Assembly: GCF_014203425.1 (NCBI RefSeq) | Contig: NZ_JACHJC010000001.1 | Coordinates: 6,837,501-6,901,500, forward strand | DNA from: Micromonospora echinospora | Lineage (GTDB): Bacteria > Actinomycetota > Actinomycetes > Mycobacteriales > Micromonosporaceae | Direction of reading: 5' to 3' | Length of the DNA: 64,000 nt | In this document: piece after piece, positions 12,209-21,860 of the stretch | Layout of the letters: every line of letters begins with the position of its first letter | Numbering within the stretch: position 1 is the first letter of the stretch | Made by a program: the position numbers and the translations under genes | The notes under the pieces: model-generated | Told to the model about the DNA's origin: nothing | The model's database searches: none | Seen by the model: only the letters and a program-made list of their open reading frames with translations

Positions 12209-12616
12209 TCAGACCCGGCGACGCTTCGGCGGACGGCAGCCGTTGTGCGGCTGCGGCGTGACGTCGGAGATCTGCCCGACCTCGAGGCCCACTGCCTGCA
12301 GCGAACGGATGGCGGTCTCCCGGCCGGAGCCGGGACCCTTGACGAACACGTCGACCTTGCGCATGCCGTGCTCCATCGCGCGACGCGCGGCGGCCTCGGC
12401 GGCGAGCTGCGCGGCGAACGGAGTCGACTTGCGGGAGCCCTTGAAGCCCACCTGGCCGGAGGAGGCCCAGGAGATGACCGCACCGGTCGGGTCCGTGATG
12501 GACACGATGGTGTTGTTGAAGGTGCTCTTGATGTGCGCCTGCCCGTGGGCGACGTTCTTGCGTTCCTTGCGCCGGACCTTCTTGACGGCGGCTCCGGCAC
12601 GAGCCTTCGGTGGCAT
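12209..12616 (-). CDS. rpsK: 30S ribosomal protein S11
   Basis: The 135-residue S11 sits on the platform of the small subunit near the mRNA exit. Diagnostic segments are [20 protein letters not shown], the [14 protein letters not shown] loop and the C-terminal [16 protein letters not shown]. The gene lies 18 nt after rpsM and 14 nt before rpsD in the alpha-type operon. Length and start ([17 protein letters not shown]) match actinobacterial homologues. Confidence 0.98.
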   Translation of the reverse strand: MPPKARAGAAVKKVRRKERKNVAHGQAHIKSTFNNTIVSITDPTGAVISWASSGQVGFKGSRKSTPFAAQLAAEAAARRAMEHGMRKVDVFVKGPGSGRETAIRSLQAVGLEVGQISDVTPQPHNGCRPPKRRRV

Positions 12617-12634
12617 AAGTCTGTGCGCTCCTAG

Positions 12635-13015
12635 TTACTTCTTGCCGGGCTTCTTCTTGCCGGCCACGGTCCGCTTCGGGCCCTTCCGGGTCCGCGCGTT
12701 GGTCTTGGTGCGCTGACCACGCACGGGCAGACCGCGGCGGTGCCGGATACCGGCGTAGCAGCCGATCTCGACCTTGCGGCGGATGTCAGCGGCGACCTCG
12801 CGGCGCAGGTCGCCTTCAACCTTGTAGTTGCCCTCGATGTGGTTCCGGAGCTCGACGAGCTCCTCGTCCGTGAGGTCCCGAACGCGCTTGTCCGGCGAGA
12901 TGCCGGTCGCGGCGAGCGTCTCCAGGGCGCGGGTGCGACCGACCCCGAAGATGTAGGTGAGCGCGATTTCCATCCGCTTCTCGCGGGGGAGATCCACGCC
13001 GACTAGACGTGCCAT
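12635..13015 (-). CDS. rpsM: 30S ribosomal protein S13
   Basis: S13 is in the head of the small subunit and forms bridges to L5 and the P-site tRNA. The 126-residue protein opens [20 protein letters not shown] and has the basic C-terminal tail that contacts tRNA ([19 protein letters not shown]...KKPGKK). It is preceded by a long 207-nt gap after rpmJ, unlike its closely packed neighbours, so a leader or internal promoter may control it. Confidence 0.98.
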   Translation of the reverse strand: MARLVGVDLPREKRMEIALTYIFGVGRTRALETLAATGISPDKRVRDLTDEELVELRNHIEGNYKVEGDLRREVAADIRRKVEIGCYAGIRHRRGLPVRGQRTKTNARTRKGPKRTVAGKKKPGKK

Positions 13016-13222
13016 GTGCGGGCGTACTCCTCGTGATGTGTGGCGGAGGTGTGGACCCGTCCCACCCCGCTACCCGACCGTCCCTGTCCTTCCGGCGACG
13101 AACGCCGGCGACCGGGATGGGTCGCTGCCCGAGCGGGCCCCGGCCTCCGACCGGGGGTCAACCACGAGGGGTACGCGCTGCGCACCGACCGCGGCTGGGA
13201 CGAGTTGGTGATGTGTGGGGCG
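13016..13222 (-). promoter_or_regulatory. Long rpsM leader between rpmJ and rpsM
   Basis: This 207-nt non-coding stretch is much longer than the other gaps in the operon. It contains several GC hairpins, including ccccggcc-tcc-gaccgggg near 13140-13160. It is bracketed by an 11-bp direct repeat gtgatgtgtgg at 13033-13043 and 13208-13218. I see no open frame with a ribosome-binding site. The position matches the S4-binding alpha-operon leader of E. coli, but no sequence equivalence can be claimed. Confidence 0.35.
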
Positions 13223-13336
13223 TCAGCCCTGGCGCTGCTTGTGGCGCGGGTCGGTGCAGATGACCATGACCCGGCCGTGCCGGCGGATCACCCGGCACTT
13301 GTTGCAGATCCTCTTGACGCTCGGCTTGACCTTCAC
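13223..13336 (-). CDS. rpmJ: 50S ribosomal protein L36
   Basis: A 37-residue protein starting at GTG 13336 with GGAAG/AAGG upstream. It reads [19 protein letters not shown], with the zinc-binding Cys-x2-Cys followed by later Cys and His ligands ([10 protein letters not shown]), so it is the zinc-containing C+ form. L36 stabilises 23S rRNA domain VI near the GTPase centre. It lies between infA and rpsM, the usual actinobacterial arrangement, and is one of the shortest genes in the window. Confidence 0.96.
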   Translation of the reverse strand: MKVKPSVKRICNKCRVIRRHGRVMVICTDPRHKQRQG

Positions 13337-13428
13337 GGTTGCCTTACTTCCCATCTGGCCCGGAGGCGCGACGCAGCGCGACCCGGACGTCGAAGACGGA
13401 CACGGGAACGTCCCGGCCGCCGTCAGGC

Positions 13429-13650
13429 TTACTTGTAGCGGTAGACGATGCGCCCGCGGGTCAGGTCGTACGGCGAGAGTTCGACGACGACCCGGTCCTC
13501 CGGCAGGATGCGAATGTAGTGCTGCCGCATCTTGCCGCTGATGTGAGCCAGGACCTTGTGACCGTTCGCGAGCTCCACCCGGAACATGGCGTTCGGCAGG
13601 GGCTCGATGACCCGACCCTCGATCTCGATGGCTCCGTCTTTTTTCGGCAT
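13429..13650 (-). CDS. infA: Translation initiation factor IF-1
   Basis: IF-1 blocks the ribosomal A site during initiation. The 73-residue OB-fold protein reads [20 protein letters not shown], then [16 protein letters not shown] and the C-terminal [13 protein letters not shown], essentially full-length and canonical. ATG 13650 has AGGAC/GGAGG upstream. It is the first gene of the infA-rpmJ-rpsM-rpsK-rpsD-rpoA-rplQ run and lies about 150 nt downstream of a clear promoter. Confidence 0.98.
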   Translation of the reverse strand: MPKKDGAIEIEGRVIEPLPNAMFRVELANGHKVLAHISGKMRQHYIRILPEDRVVVELSPYDLTRGRIVYRYK

Positions 13651-13806
13651 GTCCTCCGCTGTCCTGACGTCGGTTACTCCGGACGGCCCACAACGTCTTA
13701 CACGGGAGAACTGACCAAGATCAGGAAACCCGCGCCAGCCGCGGCTCCGACTCCCACCGAAGCGCAGGGTGGGCATGGCGGAGTGGACGCTGTGCGCCGA
13801 TCTGAA

Positions 13807-13836
13807 AGTGTACGCCGACCCGCACGCGCTCGCCAA
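13807..13836 (-). promoter_or_regulatory. Predicted infA operon promoter
   Basis: On the minus strand a -35 TTGGCG (13831-13836) and a -10 TACACT (13807-13812) are separated by 18 bp. This fits a housekeeping (HrdB/SigA-like) promoter. Initiation just below 13800 would give an infA leader of about 150 nt. Prediction only. Confidence 0.6.
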
Positions 13837-13882
13837 ACCGACCGGCGCAACTGTCACCCGCAGGACGCGGATATGACGCAGC

Positions 13883-14425
13883 TCACGTCTCCGGCAGCTC
13901 CCGCTTCGCCCGGCGACGCGCCTCCCGCTCGACCTGCTTGCGCCGCCGGCGCTCGGCGTCGTTCGCCGGCGCCCCGTGCGCCAGCCCCTGAATCGTCTGG
14001 TAGAGCACCACGGCGCCCCACGGGCCGAGCACCCAGATCGGCCAGTAGTCGTCGACCTCGAACTCGCCCTCACCCAACTGGGAGACGAACCAGATCGCGG
14101 TGAGGATCAGGGCCACCTTGAGCCAGGGCCCCCACACCCCCAGCAGCCAGGCGTTGCGCGCGCTCACGGCCGTCTGGTCCCGATCGGCCACCCGGCTCTT
14201 CCCCGCCGCAAGCGGAGCCGGCAGCGAGCTCCCCGCCGGCCGGGGACCGGGCAGGTCGGTCAGCAGCTCGTCCAGCTCGCCGTAGGTCTTCGCCCCGTAC
14301 GCCTGACGCAGCCGATCGTCGTACTCACCCAGGTCGAGCCGGCCCTCGGCCAGCGCGGCCCGAAGCCGCTCCGCGGTGGCCTCCCGGTCCGCGTCGGCCG
14401 CCCGCATCCGGTTGCGCTCATCCAT
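13883..14425 (-). CDS. DUF1707 (SHOCT-like) small membrane protein
   Basis: A 180-residue protein of unknown function. Residues 1-60 match DUF1707: [18 protein letters not shown], then [21 protein letters not shown] and [11 protein letters not shown] linker is followed by two hydrophobic segments at about 98-118 ([21 protein letters not shown]) and 133-152, then an Arg/Glu-rich basic tail. ATG 14425 begins the domain cleanly; ATGs slightly upstream are possible. Transcribed in the same direction as map, 74 nt downstream of its stop, and followed by the infA promoter region. Confidence 0.8.
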   Translation of the reverse strand: MDERNRMRAADADREATAERLRAALAEGRLDLGEYDDRLRQAYGAKTYGELDELLTDLPGPRPAGSSLPAPLAAGKSRVADRDQTAVSARNAWLLGVWGPWLKVALILTAIWFVSQLGEGEFEVDDYWPIWVLGPWGAVVLYQTIQGLAHGAPANDAERRRRKQVEREARRRAKRELPET

Positions 14426-14499
14426 GGGAACCAGCATGGCACCCCATGGCCAAGGCGGCACGGCGTGTGCCGGTCATCCGGACGGGTCGAGACACCGGC

Positions 14500-15354
14500 T
14501 CAGACCGCCGGAGAGTCGACAGACGTCTGCCGGGCGGTCACCAGGTCGCCCAGGCGGCCCCGTCCGCCGTCCTCGGCGGTGAGCACCCACACGCCGTCGT
14601 CCAGCAGCGCCATCGAGTGCTCCACGTGCACCGCCATCGAGCCGTCCCGGGTCACCACGGTCCAGCCGTCGGCCATCTCGACGGTACGCGGCGAACCCAT
14701 GGTGATCATCGGCTCGATGGCGAGCGCCAGGCCGGGAACCAGCCGCGGGCCCTTGCCGGGGCGACCGTGGTTGAGCACGTGCGGGTCCTGGTGCATCTCG
14801 GTGCCGATGCCGTGACCGCCGTAGCCGTCGACAATGCCGTACCGGCCGCCCTTGCGGACCGCGCTCTCGACCGCGTGCGAGATGTCGGTGAGCCGGCCCT
14901 TGCCCGATGCCGCCCCGCGCGCCGCCGCCGCGATCCCGGCCCACATCGCGTCCTCGGCCACCGCCGTCATCCTCAGCAGCGCCGGGTCGACCTCGCCGAC
15001 CGGCACCGTGACGGCCGCGTCGCCGTGCCAGCCGTCCAGCACCGCGCCGCAGTCGATAGAGATCAGGTCGCCCTCGCGCAGCACCTGCTGAGGCGACGGG
15101 ATGGCGTGCACCACCTGCTGGTTCACCGAGGAGCAGATCGACGCCGGGAACCCGTGGTAGCCCTTGAAGGACGGCACCGCGCCGGCCTCGCGGATCGTCG
15201 ACTCGGCGATCGCGTCCAGGTCGGCCGTCGACACGCCCGGCGCCACCGCCTCGCGCATCCGGCGCAGGGCACTGGCGACGACCAGACCGGCGGCCCGCAT
15301 CAGCTCGATCTGCTCGGGGGTCTTCAGCTGGATGTCCAGCTGGTGACGGCGCAT
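14500..15354 (-). CDS. map: Type I methionine aminopeptidase
   Basis: Removes the initiator methionine from nascent proteins. The 284-residue enzyme shows the five metal ligands of the pita-bread fold: the two aspartates in DCGAVLDGWHGDAAV, His in GHGIGTEMHQDPHV, Glu in LAIEPMITMG and Glu in VHVEHSMAL. The start MRRHQLDIQLKTPEQIELM at 15354 has AAAGG upstream and is preferred over an in-frame extension of 23 codons. It follows adk by 96 nt, the common secY-adk-map order at the end of the spc operon. Confidence 0.96.
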   Translation of the reverse strand: MRRHQLDIQLKTPEQIELMRAAGLVVASALRRMREAVAPGVSTADLDAIAESTIREAGAVPSFKGYHGFPASICSSVNQQVVHAIPSPQQVLREGDLISIDCGAVLDGWHGDAAVTVPVGEVDPALLRMTAVAEDAMWAGIAAAARGAASGKGRLTDISHAVESAVRKGGRYGIVDGYGGHGIGTEMHQDPHVLNHGRPGKGPRLVPGLALAIEPMITMGSPRTVEMADGWTVVTRDGSMAVHVEHSMALLDDGVWVLTAEDGGRGRLGDLVTARQTSVDSPAV

Positions 15355-15450
15355 GGTGGCGTTACCTTTCGTCGCGCGTACGCGGAGCAGCGGGGCACGT
15401 CGCACGTACCCCGCTGTTCGCACTCTATCCGCCAGGTGGCGGGTCGGACC

Positions 15451-16104
15451 TCAGCCGCCGTACGACCGCAGCGCGTCGATGGCGCGGACGGTGACGTCCT
15501 CCACCGGGCCGGTCGCGTCGATGCCGACCAGCTTGCCCTGGGCGCCGTAGTAGTCGACAAGCGGCGCGGTCTTCTCTGCGTACTCGCGCAGCCGGGCGGC
15601 GATGGTCTCCGGCTTGTCGTCGTCCCGCTGGAACAGCTCCGCGCCGCAGCGGTCGCAGATGCCCTCCCGGCTGGTCGCGTCGAACTCGACGTGCCAGATC
15701 TTGCCGCAGCCCCGGCACGTGCGCCGGCCGGACAGCCGCCGGATCACCTCGTCGTCGTCGACGACCAGCTCCAGGACCAGGTCCAGCGCGGTGCCGAGGT
15801 CGGCGAGGAGCTTGTCCAGCGCGGCGGCCTGCGGAGTGGTCCGCGGGAAGCCGTCGAGCAGGAAGCCCTCGCTCGCGTCCGGCTCGGCGAGCCGGTCGCG
15901 CACCATGTTGATGGTGACCTCGTCCGGGACCAGTTTGCCGGCGTCCATGTACCGCTTGGCCTCGACTCCCAGGGGCGTGCCCTGGGAGACGTTCGCCCGG
16001 AAGATGTCACCGGTCGAGATCTTCGGCACCGAGAGGTGCGCGGCGATGAACTCCGCCTGTGTGCCCTTGCCCGCGCCCGGCGGGCCAACCAGAACGAGTC
16101 GCAT
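15451..16104 (-). CDS. adk: Adenylate kinase
   Basis: Interconverts ATP + AMP and 2 ADP. The 217-residue long-form enzyme has the P-loop [10 protein letters not shown] at residue 7, an AMP-binding DGFPRT motif and a LID domain with four cysteines (CRGCGK...CDRCGA), the zinc- or structure-stabilised type. Its ATG directly abuts the secY stop codon (TAG-ATG), so the two are almost certainly translationally coupled. Confidence 0.97.
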   Translation of the reverse strand: MRLVLVGPPGAGKGTQAEFIAAHLSVPKISTGDIFRANVSQGTPLGVEAKRYMDAGKLVPDEVTINMVRDRLAEPDASEGFLLDGFPRTTPQAAALDKLLADLGTALDLVLELVVDDDEVIRRLSGRRTCRGCGKIWHVEFDATSREGICDRCGAELFQRDDDKPETIAARLREYAEKTAPLVDYYGAQGKLVGIDATGPVEDVTVRAIDALRSYGG

Positions 16105-17433
16105 CTACCGCAGGAACCCTTCGTAGTTCCGCTGCATGAGTTGGCTTTCGATCTGCTTCACGGTCTCCAGACCGACGCCGACCATGATCAGCACAGCGGT
16201 GCCGCCGAACGGGAAGTTCTGGAACTGCTGGTTGTCCAGCCAGATGAAGAAGAAGTTCGGCAGGATCGCGACGATGCCCAGGTAGAGCGCGCCCGGCAGG
16301 GTGATCCGGCTGAGGATGAAGTCGAGGTACTCGGCGGTCGGCTTGCCGGGGCGGATGCCCGGCACGAAGCCGCCGTACTTCTTCATGTTGTCCGCGACCT
16401 CGGTCGGGTTGAACGTGATCGACACGTAGAAGTACGTGAAGAAGATGATCAGCAGGAAGTAGATCGCGATGTGCTCCGGCGCGCTCGCCTTCACGATGTG
16501 GTTCTGGATCCACGCCTGGGCCTTGCCCGGGTCGTTCTGATCGAAGAACTGGAGCGCGAGCTGCGGCAGGTAGAGCAGCGACGAGGCGAAGATGACCGGG
16601 ATGACGCCGGCCTGGTTCACCTTGAGCGGGATGTAGGTCGAGGTGCCGCCGTACATCCGCCGGCCGATCATGCGCTTGGCGTACTGCACCGGGATGCGGC
16701 GCTGCGCCTGCTCGATGAACGTGACAGCGGTGATGACCACGAGCACCAGGGCGATGACGAGGAGGAACATCCCCCAGCCCTTGGTGGTCTTGATCTTCCA
16801 GCCCTCGCTGGGGAGGCGAGCCGCGATCGAGGTGAAGATCAGCACGGACATGCCGTTGCCGACGCCCCGGTCGGTGATCAGCTCACCGAGCCACATCACC
16901 ACGCCGGTGCCGGCGGTCATGGTCATGACCAGGATGGTCAGCGTCAGCCAGTCCGGGATGCCGGTGCCCTGGGGCACGATCGGGAACTGGTCGCACTGGT
17001 TGTTGAACAGCTGGCCGGAGCGGGCCAGCGCCACGAAGGCCGAGGCCTGCAGGACGCCCAGGCCCAGCGTCAGGTAGCGGGTGTACTGCGTGATCTTGGC
17101 CTGACCGGCCTGGCCCTCCTTGCGGAGCTGCTCCAGGCGCGGGATCACCACCGTCAGCAGCTGCAGGATGATCGACGCGGTGATGTAGGGCATGATGCCC
17201 AGCGCGAAGACCGAGAGCTGGAGCAGCGCGCCACCGGAGAAGAGATCCAGCAGGTTGAGCACGCCGGTGCTGCCACCCTGGATGGTGTCGAGACACTTCT
17301 GCACGTTGCCGTACGAGACGCCCGGGCTGGGCAGCGTGGCGCCCAACCGGTAGACCGCGATGATGCCTACTGTGAACAGCAGCTTCTTGCGCAGGTCAGG
17401 CGTACGGAACGCACTGAGAAAGGCGGACAGCAA
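16105..17433 (-). CDS. secY: Protein translocase subunit SecY
   Basis: The channel-forming subunit of the SecYEG translocon, with ten transmembrane helices. The 442-residue product begins LSAFRTPDLRKKLLFT and shows the plug/TM2 region GIMPYITASIILQLL and the cytoplasmic loop GQAKITQYTRYLT. TTG at 17433 was chosen because AGGAGG lies 6 nt upstream; the open frame above it crosses the intergenic space. The partner secE is at 46.8 kb. A strong terminator precedes the gene, so it probably starts its own secY-adk-map transcript. Confidence 0.96.
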   Translation of the reverse strand: MLSAFLSAFRTPDLRKKLLFTVGIIAVYRLGATLPSPGVSYGNVQKCLDTIQGGSTGVLNLLDLFSGGALLQLSVFALGIMPYITASIILQLLTVVIPRLEQLRKEGQAGQAKITQYTRYLTLGLGVLQASAFVALARSGQLFNNQCDQFPIVPQGTGIPDWLTLTILVMTMTAGTGVVMWLGELITDRGVGNGMSVLIFTSIAARLPSEGWKIKTTKGWGMFLLVIALVLVVITAVTFIEQAQRRIPVQYAKRMIGRRMYGGTSTYIPLKVNQAGVIPVIFASSLLYLPQLALQFFDQNDPGKAQAWIQNHIVKASAPEHIAIYFLLIIFFTYFYVSITFNPTEVADNMKKYGGFVPGIRPGKPTAEYLDFILSRITLPGALYLGIVAILPNFFFIWLDNQQFQNFPFGGTAVLIMVGVGLETVKQIESQLMQRNYEGFLR

Positions 17434-17620
17434 CTTCTTCCTCCTGCGCGACGCGGGCCGCCGGTGACGAATCCTGGCGGGGCGGGGTGGTGTGCCGGGC
17501 GGCGTGCCCGATATCCATGGCTGGGAACGGACTCTAACAGTCCGACCCCGGTCCGGGCAGATGTGCCCGGCTACATAAAACGAATCCGATGTTACCCGGC
17601 GCACACGTGGCCGGTAGACC

Positions 17621-17660
17621 ATGGCGCCCGCCCAGTTGCGAACAACTGAGCGGGCGCCAT
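17621..17660 (-). terminator. rplO (spc operon) terminator with UUCG loop
   Basis: An 18-bp stem just after the rplO stop. On the minus strand the loop reads TTCG, a highly stable tetraloop, and the only non-Watson-Crick position is a U-G wobble. On the plus strand the same position is a C-A mismatch, so the element is built to work in the rplO direction. There is no T run. Confidence 0.85.
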
Positions 17661-17670
17661 GAACATCGCC

Positions 17671-18114
17671 TTACAGCTCGGTGACCGAGCCACCGGCGGC
17701 GGTGATCTTCTCCTTGGCCGACGCGCTGAACGCGTGCGCCGTGACCTGGAGAGACACGCCACCGAGGTCGCCGGTGCCGAGCACCTTGACCGGGTGACCC
17801 TTGCGGACCGCGCCGGCCTCGACCAGCTCGACCGGGCCGATCTGGCCGCCGTTCGGGAACAGGTCGGCCAGCCGGTCCAGGTTGACCACCTGGAACACGA
17901 CCTTGAACTTGTTCTTGAAGCCCTTCATCTTCGGCAGGCGCATGTGGATGGGCATCTGCCCACCCTCGAACGCCGGCGAGATGTTCTTCCGGGCCTTCGA
18001 ACCCTTGGTACCGCGACCGGCGGTCTTGCCCTTCGAGCCCTCACCGCGACCCACGCGGGTCTTGTCGGTCTTGGCACCAGGAGCCGGACGCAGGTGGTGC
18101 ACCTTGATCGTCAT
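17671..18114 (-). CDS. rplO: 50S ribosomal protein L15
   Basis: A 147-residue late-assembly large-subunit protein. Diagnostic features are [29 protein letters not shown] Gly/Arg-rich N-terminal extension and the C-terminal domain with [14 protein letters not shown]. The ATG overlaps the rpmD stop by one base. It is the last ribosomal gene of the S10-spc run before a strong terminator and secY. Confidence 0.98.
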   Translation of the reverse strand: MTIKVHHLRPAPGAKTDKTRVGRGEGSKGKTAGRGTKGSKARKNISPAFEGGQMPIHMRLPKMKGFKNKFKVVFQVVNLDRLADLFPNGGQIGPVELVEAGAVRKGHPVKVLGTGDLGGVSLQVTAHAFSASAKEKITAAGGSVTEL

Positions 18115-18296
18115 TACTCGACCTCCTCGACCTTCACGAGGTGGTTGACCGTGAAGATCATGCCGCGGATCTCCGGCCGGTCCTCCTTGACCACCACGTC
18201 GTTGATCCGCTTGAGACCGAGCGAACGCAGCGAATCACGCTGGTTCTTCTTGGTCCCGATCACGGACCGGAGCTGGGTGACCTTCAGGCGTGCCAT
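18114..18296 (-). CDS. rpmD: 50S ribosomal protein L30
   Basis: A 60-residue protein ([20 protein letters not shown], then [14 protein letters not shown]) matching bacterial L30, which binds 23S and 5S rRNA. The frame begins at ATG 18296 on the last base of the rpsE stop and ends on the first base of rplO, giving single-base overlaps at both ends. Tight packing implies coupled translation of S5, L30 and L15. Confidence 0.97.
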   Translation of the reverse strand: MARLKVTQLRSVIGTKKNQRDSLRSLGLKRINDVVVKEDRPEIRGMIFTVNHLVKVEEVE

Positions 18297-18910
18297 CAGG
18301 ACGCCACCCCCGCCCGCGACGCCAGCATGGCGGCCGGCGCGACGTCCTCGACCGGCAGACCACGACGGGCCGCGACCTGCTCCGGGGACTCGAGTCCCTT
18401 CAGGGCAGCCACCGTGGCGTGCACGATGTTGATCGGGTTGGACGAGCCGAGGCTCTTGGAGAGCACGTCGTGGATGCCCGCGCACTCCAGCACGGCACGC
18501 ACCGGGCCACCGGCGATGACACCCGTACCGGCGGAGGCCGGCTTGAGCAGCACCACACCGGCGGCGTCCTCGCCCGTGACCGGGTGCGGAATCGACTGAC
18601 CGATCCGCGGCACCTTGAAGAAGTGCTTCTTGGCCTCCTCGACACCCTTGGCGATCGCCGCGGGCACCTCCTTGGCCTTTCCGTAGCCCACACCGACGGT
18701 GCCGTCGCCGTCGCCCACGATCACGAGGGCGGTGAAGCTGAAGCGACGACCACCCTTCACGACCTTGGCGACGCGGTTGATCGCGACGACCCGCTCGAGG
18801 TGCGGGGTCTTCTCGACGGGCGCGTTTCCGCGGCCGCCCTCACGGCGGTTGTCGCGGCGACCACCCTCGTTGCCACCGGACCCGCCGCCACGGCGCTGTT
18901 GACCTGGCAT
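18296..18910 (-). CDS. rpsE: 30S ribosomal protein S5
   Basis: S5 contributes to decoding accuracy near the mRNA entry channel. The 204-residue protein has the S5 double-stranded-RNA-binding-like domain ([36 protein letters not shown]) and the C-terminal [10 protein letters not shown]. It opens with a ~35-residue Gly/Arg/Asn-rich extension ([15 protein letters not shown]) typical of actinobacteria. It overlaps rpmD by one base. Confidence 0.98.
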   Translation of the reverse strand: MPGQQRRGGGSGGNEGGRRDNRREGGRGNAPVEKTPHLERVVAINRVAKVVKGGRRFSFTALVIVGDGDGTVGVGYGKAKEVPAAIAKGVEEAKKHFFKVPRIGQSIPHPVTGEDAAGVVLLKPASAGTGVIAGGPVRAVLECAGIHDVLSKSLGSSNPINIVHATVAALKGLESPEQVAARRGLPVEDVAPAAMLASRAGVAS

Positions 18911-18943
18911 CAGCAGCCTTCCTTCTCTCTCGTGACGGGGTTT

Positions 18944-19333
18944 CTAGAACTCGAGCCCGGCTTCGCGGGCGGCATCGGCAAGCGCGGCGACACGCCCCGC
19001 GTACCGGTTGCCACCGCGGTCGAAGACGACCTTCGAGACGCCGGCGGCCTTGGCGCGCTCGGCGAGCAGGGCGCCGACCTTGCCGGCCAGGGCGCTCTTG
19101 TCGCCCTCGGTGCCGCGCAGCGAGGCGTCCATGGTCGAGGCCGACGCCAGGGTGTGACCCTTGGTGTCGTCCACGACCTGGGCCACCATGTGCCGCAGGG
19201 AGCGGGTGACGACGAGGCGGGGACGCTCGCCGGTGCCGCTGACGTTCTTGCGGACCCGGAAGTGCCGACGCGCACGCCCGACGGCACGCTTGGCGGCGAC
19301 GCCGCGGCGGCGCTTGAGCAGCGTGGCGCTCAC
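18944..19333 (-). CDS. rplR: 50S ribosomal protein L18
   Basis: A 129-residue 5S rRNA-binding protein of the central protuberance. Basic N terminus ([20 protein letters not shown]), then [20 protein letters not shown] and the C-terminal [20 protein letters not shown] are all L18 hallmarks. It overlaps the rplF stop by 4 nt and precedes rpsE by 33 nt, in the standard spc gene order. Confidence 0.98.
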   Translation of the reverse strand: MSATLLKRRRGVAAKRAVGRARRHFRVRKNVSGTGERPRLVVTRSLRHMVAQVVDDTKGHTLASASTMDASLRGTEGDKSALAGKVGALLAERAKAAGVSKVVFDRGGNRYAGRVAALADAAREAGLEF

Positions 19334-19872
19334 TTCTTACCTGCCTTTCCAGCCTTGCGGCGGATGACCTCGCCCTGGTACTTCACGCCCTTGCCCTTGT
19401 AGGGCTCCGGCGGGCGGATCTTCCGGATGTTGGCGGCGACCTCACCGACCTGCTGCTTGTCGATGCCGGCCACGTGGAACAGCGTCGGCTTCTCCACCGT
19501 GAAGGTGATGCCGTCCGGCGCCGGCACCAGGACCGGGTGCGAGAACCCGAGCGCGAACTCCAGGTCCTTGCCCTTGGCGGTCACGCGGTAACCGGTGCCG
19601 GCGATCTCCAGGCTCTTGCGGTAGCCCTCGGTCACGCCGACGATCATGTTGGCCACCAGCGTCCGGCTCAGGCCGTGCAGCTCCTTGGCCTTGCGCTCGT
19701 CGTTGGGCCGGTTGACGTGCAGCTCGCCGTCCTCGCCCCGCTCCGCCGTGATCGGCTCGGCCAGTACGTGGCTCAGCTCGCCCTTGGGGCCCTTGACCTT
19801 GACGGTCCGGCCGTCGATCGTGATGTCGACGCCGGCAGGCACCGGGATCGACTTACGTCCAATACGCGACAT
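19330..19872 (-). CDS. rplF: 50S ribosomal protein L6
   Basis: A 180-residue two-domain protein near the sarcin-ricin loop and factor-binding site. It starts [20 protein letters not shown], and the second domain ends with the conserved [17 protein letters not shown] 19872 is preferred over an in-frame start 16 codons upstream that falls within the rpsH spacer. It lies 16 nt after rpsH and overlaps rplR by 4 nt. Confidence 0.98.
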   Translation of the reverse strand: MSRIGRKSIPVPAGVDITIDGRTVKVKGPKGELSHVLAEPITAERGEDGELHVNRPNDERKAKELHGLSRTLVANMIVGVTEGYRKSLEIAGTGYRVTAKGKDLEFALGFSHPVLVPAPDGITFTVEKPTLFHVAGIDKQQVGEVAANIRKIRPPEPYKGKGVKYQGEVIRRKAGKAGKK

Positions 19873-19888
19873 TTCTACCTGTCTCCCG

Positions 19889-20296
19889 TTACCAGACGAA
19901 GGCGAGGACTTCCCCGCCAACGCTCCGCTTGCGGGCCTGCCGGTCGGTGAGCAGCCCCTGGGACGTCGAAATGATCGCCACGCCCAGCCCGCCGAGCACC
20001 CGCGGGAGCCCGTCCGACTTGGCGTACACCCGGAGACCGGGCTTGGACACGCGCTTGATGCCGGCCAGGCTCCGCTCGCGGTTCTGGCCGTACTTCAGCT
20101 CGACGACCAGTCGCTTGCCGACGGCGCCCTCCTCGGGCTCCTCGACCGACCAGGTGGCGATGTAGCCCTCGGCCTTGAGGACCTCGGCGATGTTCGCCTT
20201 GATCTTCGAGTACGGCATCGTCACCTGGTCGTGGTACGCCTGGTTGGCGTTACGCAGACGCGTGAGCATGTCTGCGATCGGGTCGGTCATCGTCAT
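19889..20296 (-). CDS. rpsH: 30S ribosomal protein S8
   Basis: S8 binds helix 21 of 16S rRNA and in E. coli represses its own operon. The 135-residue protein reads [20 protein letters not shown], and the C-terminal domain ends [17 protein letters not shown]. Two closely spaced ATGs (MTM) could serve as start. A compact hairpin lies in the 98-nt gap upstream toward rpsN. Confidence 0.98.
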   Translation of the reverse strand: MTMTDPIADMLTRLRNANQAYHDQVTMPYSKIKANIAEVLKAEGYIATWSVEEPEEGAVGKRLVVELKYGQNRERSLAGIKRVSKPGLRVYAKSDGLPRVLGGLGVAIISTSQGLLTDRQARKRSVGGEVLAFVW

Positions 20297-20314
20297 GAAA
20301 ACTCGTCAACCTTT

Positions 20315-20355
20315 CTCGCCGGGGTTCCCCGGGCCAGGCCCGGGGCCTACGGCGA
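20315..20355 (-). promoter_or_regulatory. Two-tier hairpin between rpsN and rpsH
   Basis: An inner 8-bp stem (ccccgggc/gcccgggg, 20327-20345, 3-nt loop) is flanked by an outer tcgccg/cggcga stem (20315-20320 with 20350-20355). It lies about 20 nt upstream of the rpsH start within the operon. It could modulate S8 translation or mRNA stability. No specific regulator can be named. Confidence 0.45.
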
Positions 20356-20394
20356 AGAGACAGTTCAGCTGACGCGCCGGAGCGCGCCGGGCTA

Positions 20395-20580
20395 TTACCA
20401 GGAAGCCTTGGACACGCCGGGCAGCTCACCGCGGTGGGCCATCTCCCGGATGCACACCCGGCAGAGACCGAACTTGCGGTAGACCGCCTTCGGACGCCCG
20501 CACCGCTGGCAGCGGGTGTACGCGCGAACCGAGAACTTCGGCTTCGCGGCCGCCTTGATGATCAGCGCCTTCTTGGCCAT
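20395..20580 (-). CDS. rpsN: 30S ribosomal protein S14, zinc-binding type Z
   Basis: The 61-residue short S14 with a four-cysteine zinc site: [20 protein letters not shown]. This is the C+ form that many actinobacteria replace under zinc starvation with a longer, cysteine-free paralogue; no such paralogue is in the window. It lies 2 nt after rplE in the spc order L5-S14-S8. Confidence 0.98.
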   Translation of the reverse strand: MAKKALIIKAAAKPKFSVRAYTRCQRCGRPKAVYRKFGLCRVCIREMAHRGELPGVSKASW

Positions 20581-20581
20581 C

Positions 20582-21151
20582 TCAGTTCTCCTTGAACGGG
20601 AAGCCCAGGTGCTTGAGCAGCGCCCGGCCCTCGTCGTCGGTCGTGGCGGTCGTGACCACCGTGATGTCCATGCCCCGCTGGCGATCGATCTTGTCCTGAT
20701 CGATCTCGTGGAACACCGACTGCTCGGTCAGACCGAACGTGTAGTTGCCGTGCCCGTCGAGCTTGCGCCCGTCCAGGCCGCGGAAGTCGCGGATACGCGG
20801 CAGCGCGATCGAGAGCAGCCGGTCCAGGAACTCCCACATCCGGTCGCCGCGCAGGGTGACCTTCGCGCCGATCGGCATGCCCTCGCGGAGCTTGAACTGC
20901 GCGATGGACTTGGTGGCCCGCCGGACCTGCGGCTTCTGGCCGGTGATGGTGGCCAGGTCGCGAACGGCCCCGTCGATCAGCTTGGCGTCGCGAGCGGCCT
21001 CGCCGACACCCATGTTGACGACGATCTTGACCAGCCGCGGCACCTGCATCGGGTTGGCGAACTCGAACTGCTTCTGCAGCTCGGCAACCACCTCGTTGCG
21101 GTACCGCTCCTTGAGGCGCGGCAGAGTCTTGGTTTCGGTAGCCGTGGTCAT
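20582..21151 (-). CDS. rplE: 50S ribosomal protein L5
   Basis: A 189-residue 5S rRNA-binding protein that bridges to S13. Conserved stretches include [35 protein letters not shown] and the C-terminal [18 protein letters not shown]. It starts with a short [14 protein letters not shown] extension. One base of its start region is shared with the rplX stop, and it abuts rpsN. Confidence 0.98.
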   Translation of the reverse strand: MTTATETKTLPRLKERYRNEVVAELQKQFEFANPMQVPRLVKIVVNMGVGEAARDAKLIDGAVRDLATITGQKPQVRRATKSIAQFKLREGMPIGAKVTLRGDRMWEFLDRLLSIALPRIRDFRGLDGRKLDGHGNYTFGLTEQSVFHEIDQDKIDRQRGMDITVVTTATTDDEGRALLKHLGFPFKEN

Positions 21152-21471
21152 CAGAGGTCCTTACCGGTGCTACGCGCGATGCGGACCTTCTGGCCGTTGT
21201 CGTCGATCCGGTAGCCGACGCGGGTCGGCTTGCCGTCGGAGTCCAGGACCATCACGTTCGAGACGTGGATCGGGGCCTCCTGGGTGACGATGCCACCGGT
21301 CTTGGCGCCACGCTGGGTGGTGCTGATACGGGTGTGCTTCTTGACCCGGTTCACGCCCTCGACCAGGACCTTGTCCTGCCGCGGGTAGGCCGCGATGACC
21401 TTGCCCTTGGCACCCTTGTCCTTGCCGGCGATGACGACGACCGTGTCGCCCTTCTTGACCTTCACGGTCAC
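21151..21471 (-). CDS. rplX: 50S ribosomal protein L24
   Basis: A 106-residue assembly-initiating protein with an N-terminal KOW motif ([21 protein letters not shown]). GTG 21471 is the start: GGAGG lies just upstream, and its codon overlaps the rplN stop in a GTGA arrangement, implying coupled translation. The longer frame above it is an artefact running antisense to nothing meaningful within rplN. Confidence 0.96.
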   Translation of the reverse strand: MTVKVKKGDTVVVIAGKDKGAKGKVIAAYPRQDKVLVEGVNRVKKHTRISTTQRGAKTGGIVTQEAPIHVSNVMVLDSDGKPTRVGYRIDDNGQKVRIARSTGKDL

Positions 21472-21836
21472 AACACCTCCGGCGCGAGAGAGATGATCTT
21501 CATGAACCGCTTGTCCCGCAGCTCCCGGCCCACCGGGCCGAAGATGCGGGTACCGCGCGGGTCCCCACCGTCCTTGATGATGACGGCGGCGTTCTCGTCG
21601 AAGCGGATGTACGACCCGTCCGGCCGCCGCCTCTCCTTGGCGGTCCGAACGACGACGGCCTTGACGACGTCGCCCTTCTTCACACCGGCACCGGGGATCG
21701 CGTCCTTGACGGTGGCCACGATGACGTCGCCGATGCTCGCGTAGCGCCGACCGGAGCCGCCGAGCACCCGGATGCACAGGATCTCCCGGGCACCCGTGTT
21801 GTCGGCGACGCGCAGTCGCGACTCCTGCTGAATCAC
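21468..21836 (-). CDS. rplN: 50S ribosomal protein L14
   Basis: A 122-residue protein at the inter-subunit interface (bridge B8), near L19 and the GTPase region. Hallmarks are [19 protein letters not shown] at the start and [20 protein letters not shown]. It overlaps rplX by 4 nt and is separated from rpsQ by a 97-nt spacer containing a stable hairpin. Confidence 0.98.
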   Translation of the reverse strand: MIQQESRLRVADNTGAREILCIRVLGGSGRRYASIGDVIVATVKDAIPGAGVKKGDVVKAVVVRTAKERRRPDGSYIRFDENAAVIIKDGGDPRGTRIFGPVGRELRDKRFMKIISLAPEVL

Positions 21837-21860
21837 GTCTATCTCCTATGTCTGCCGGTT

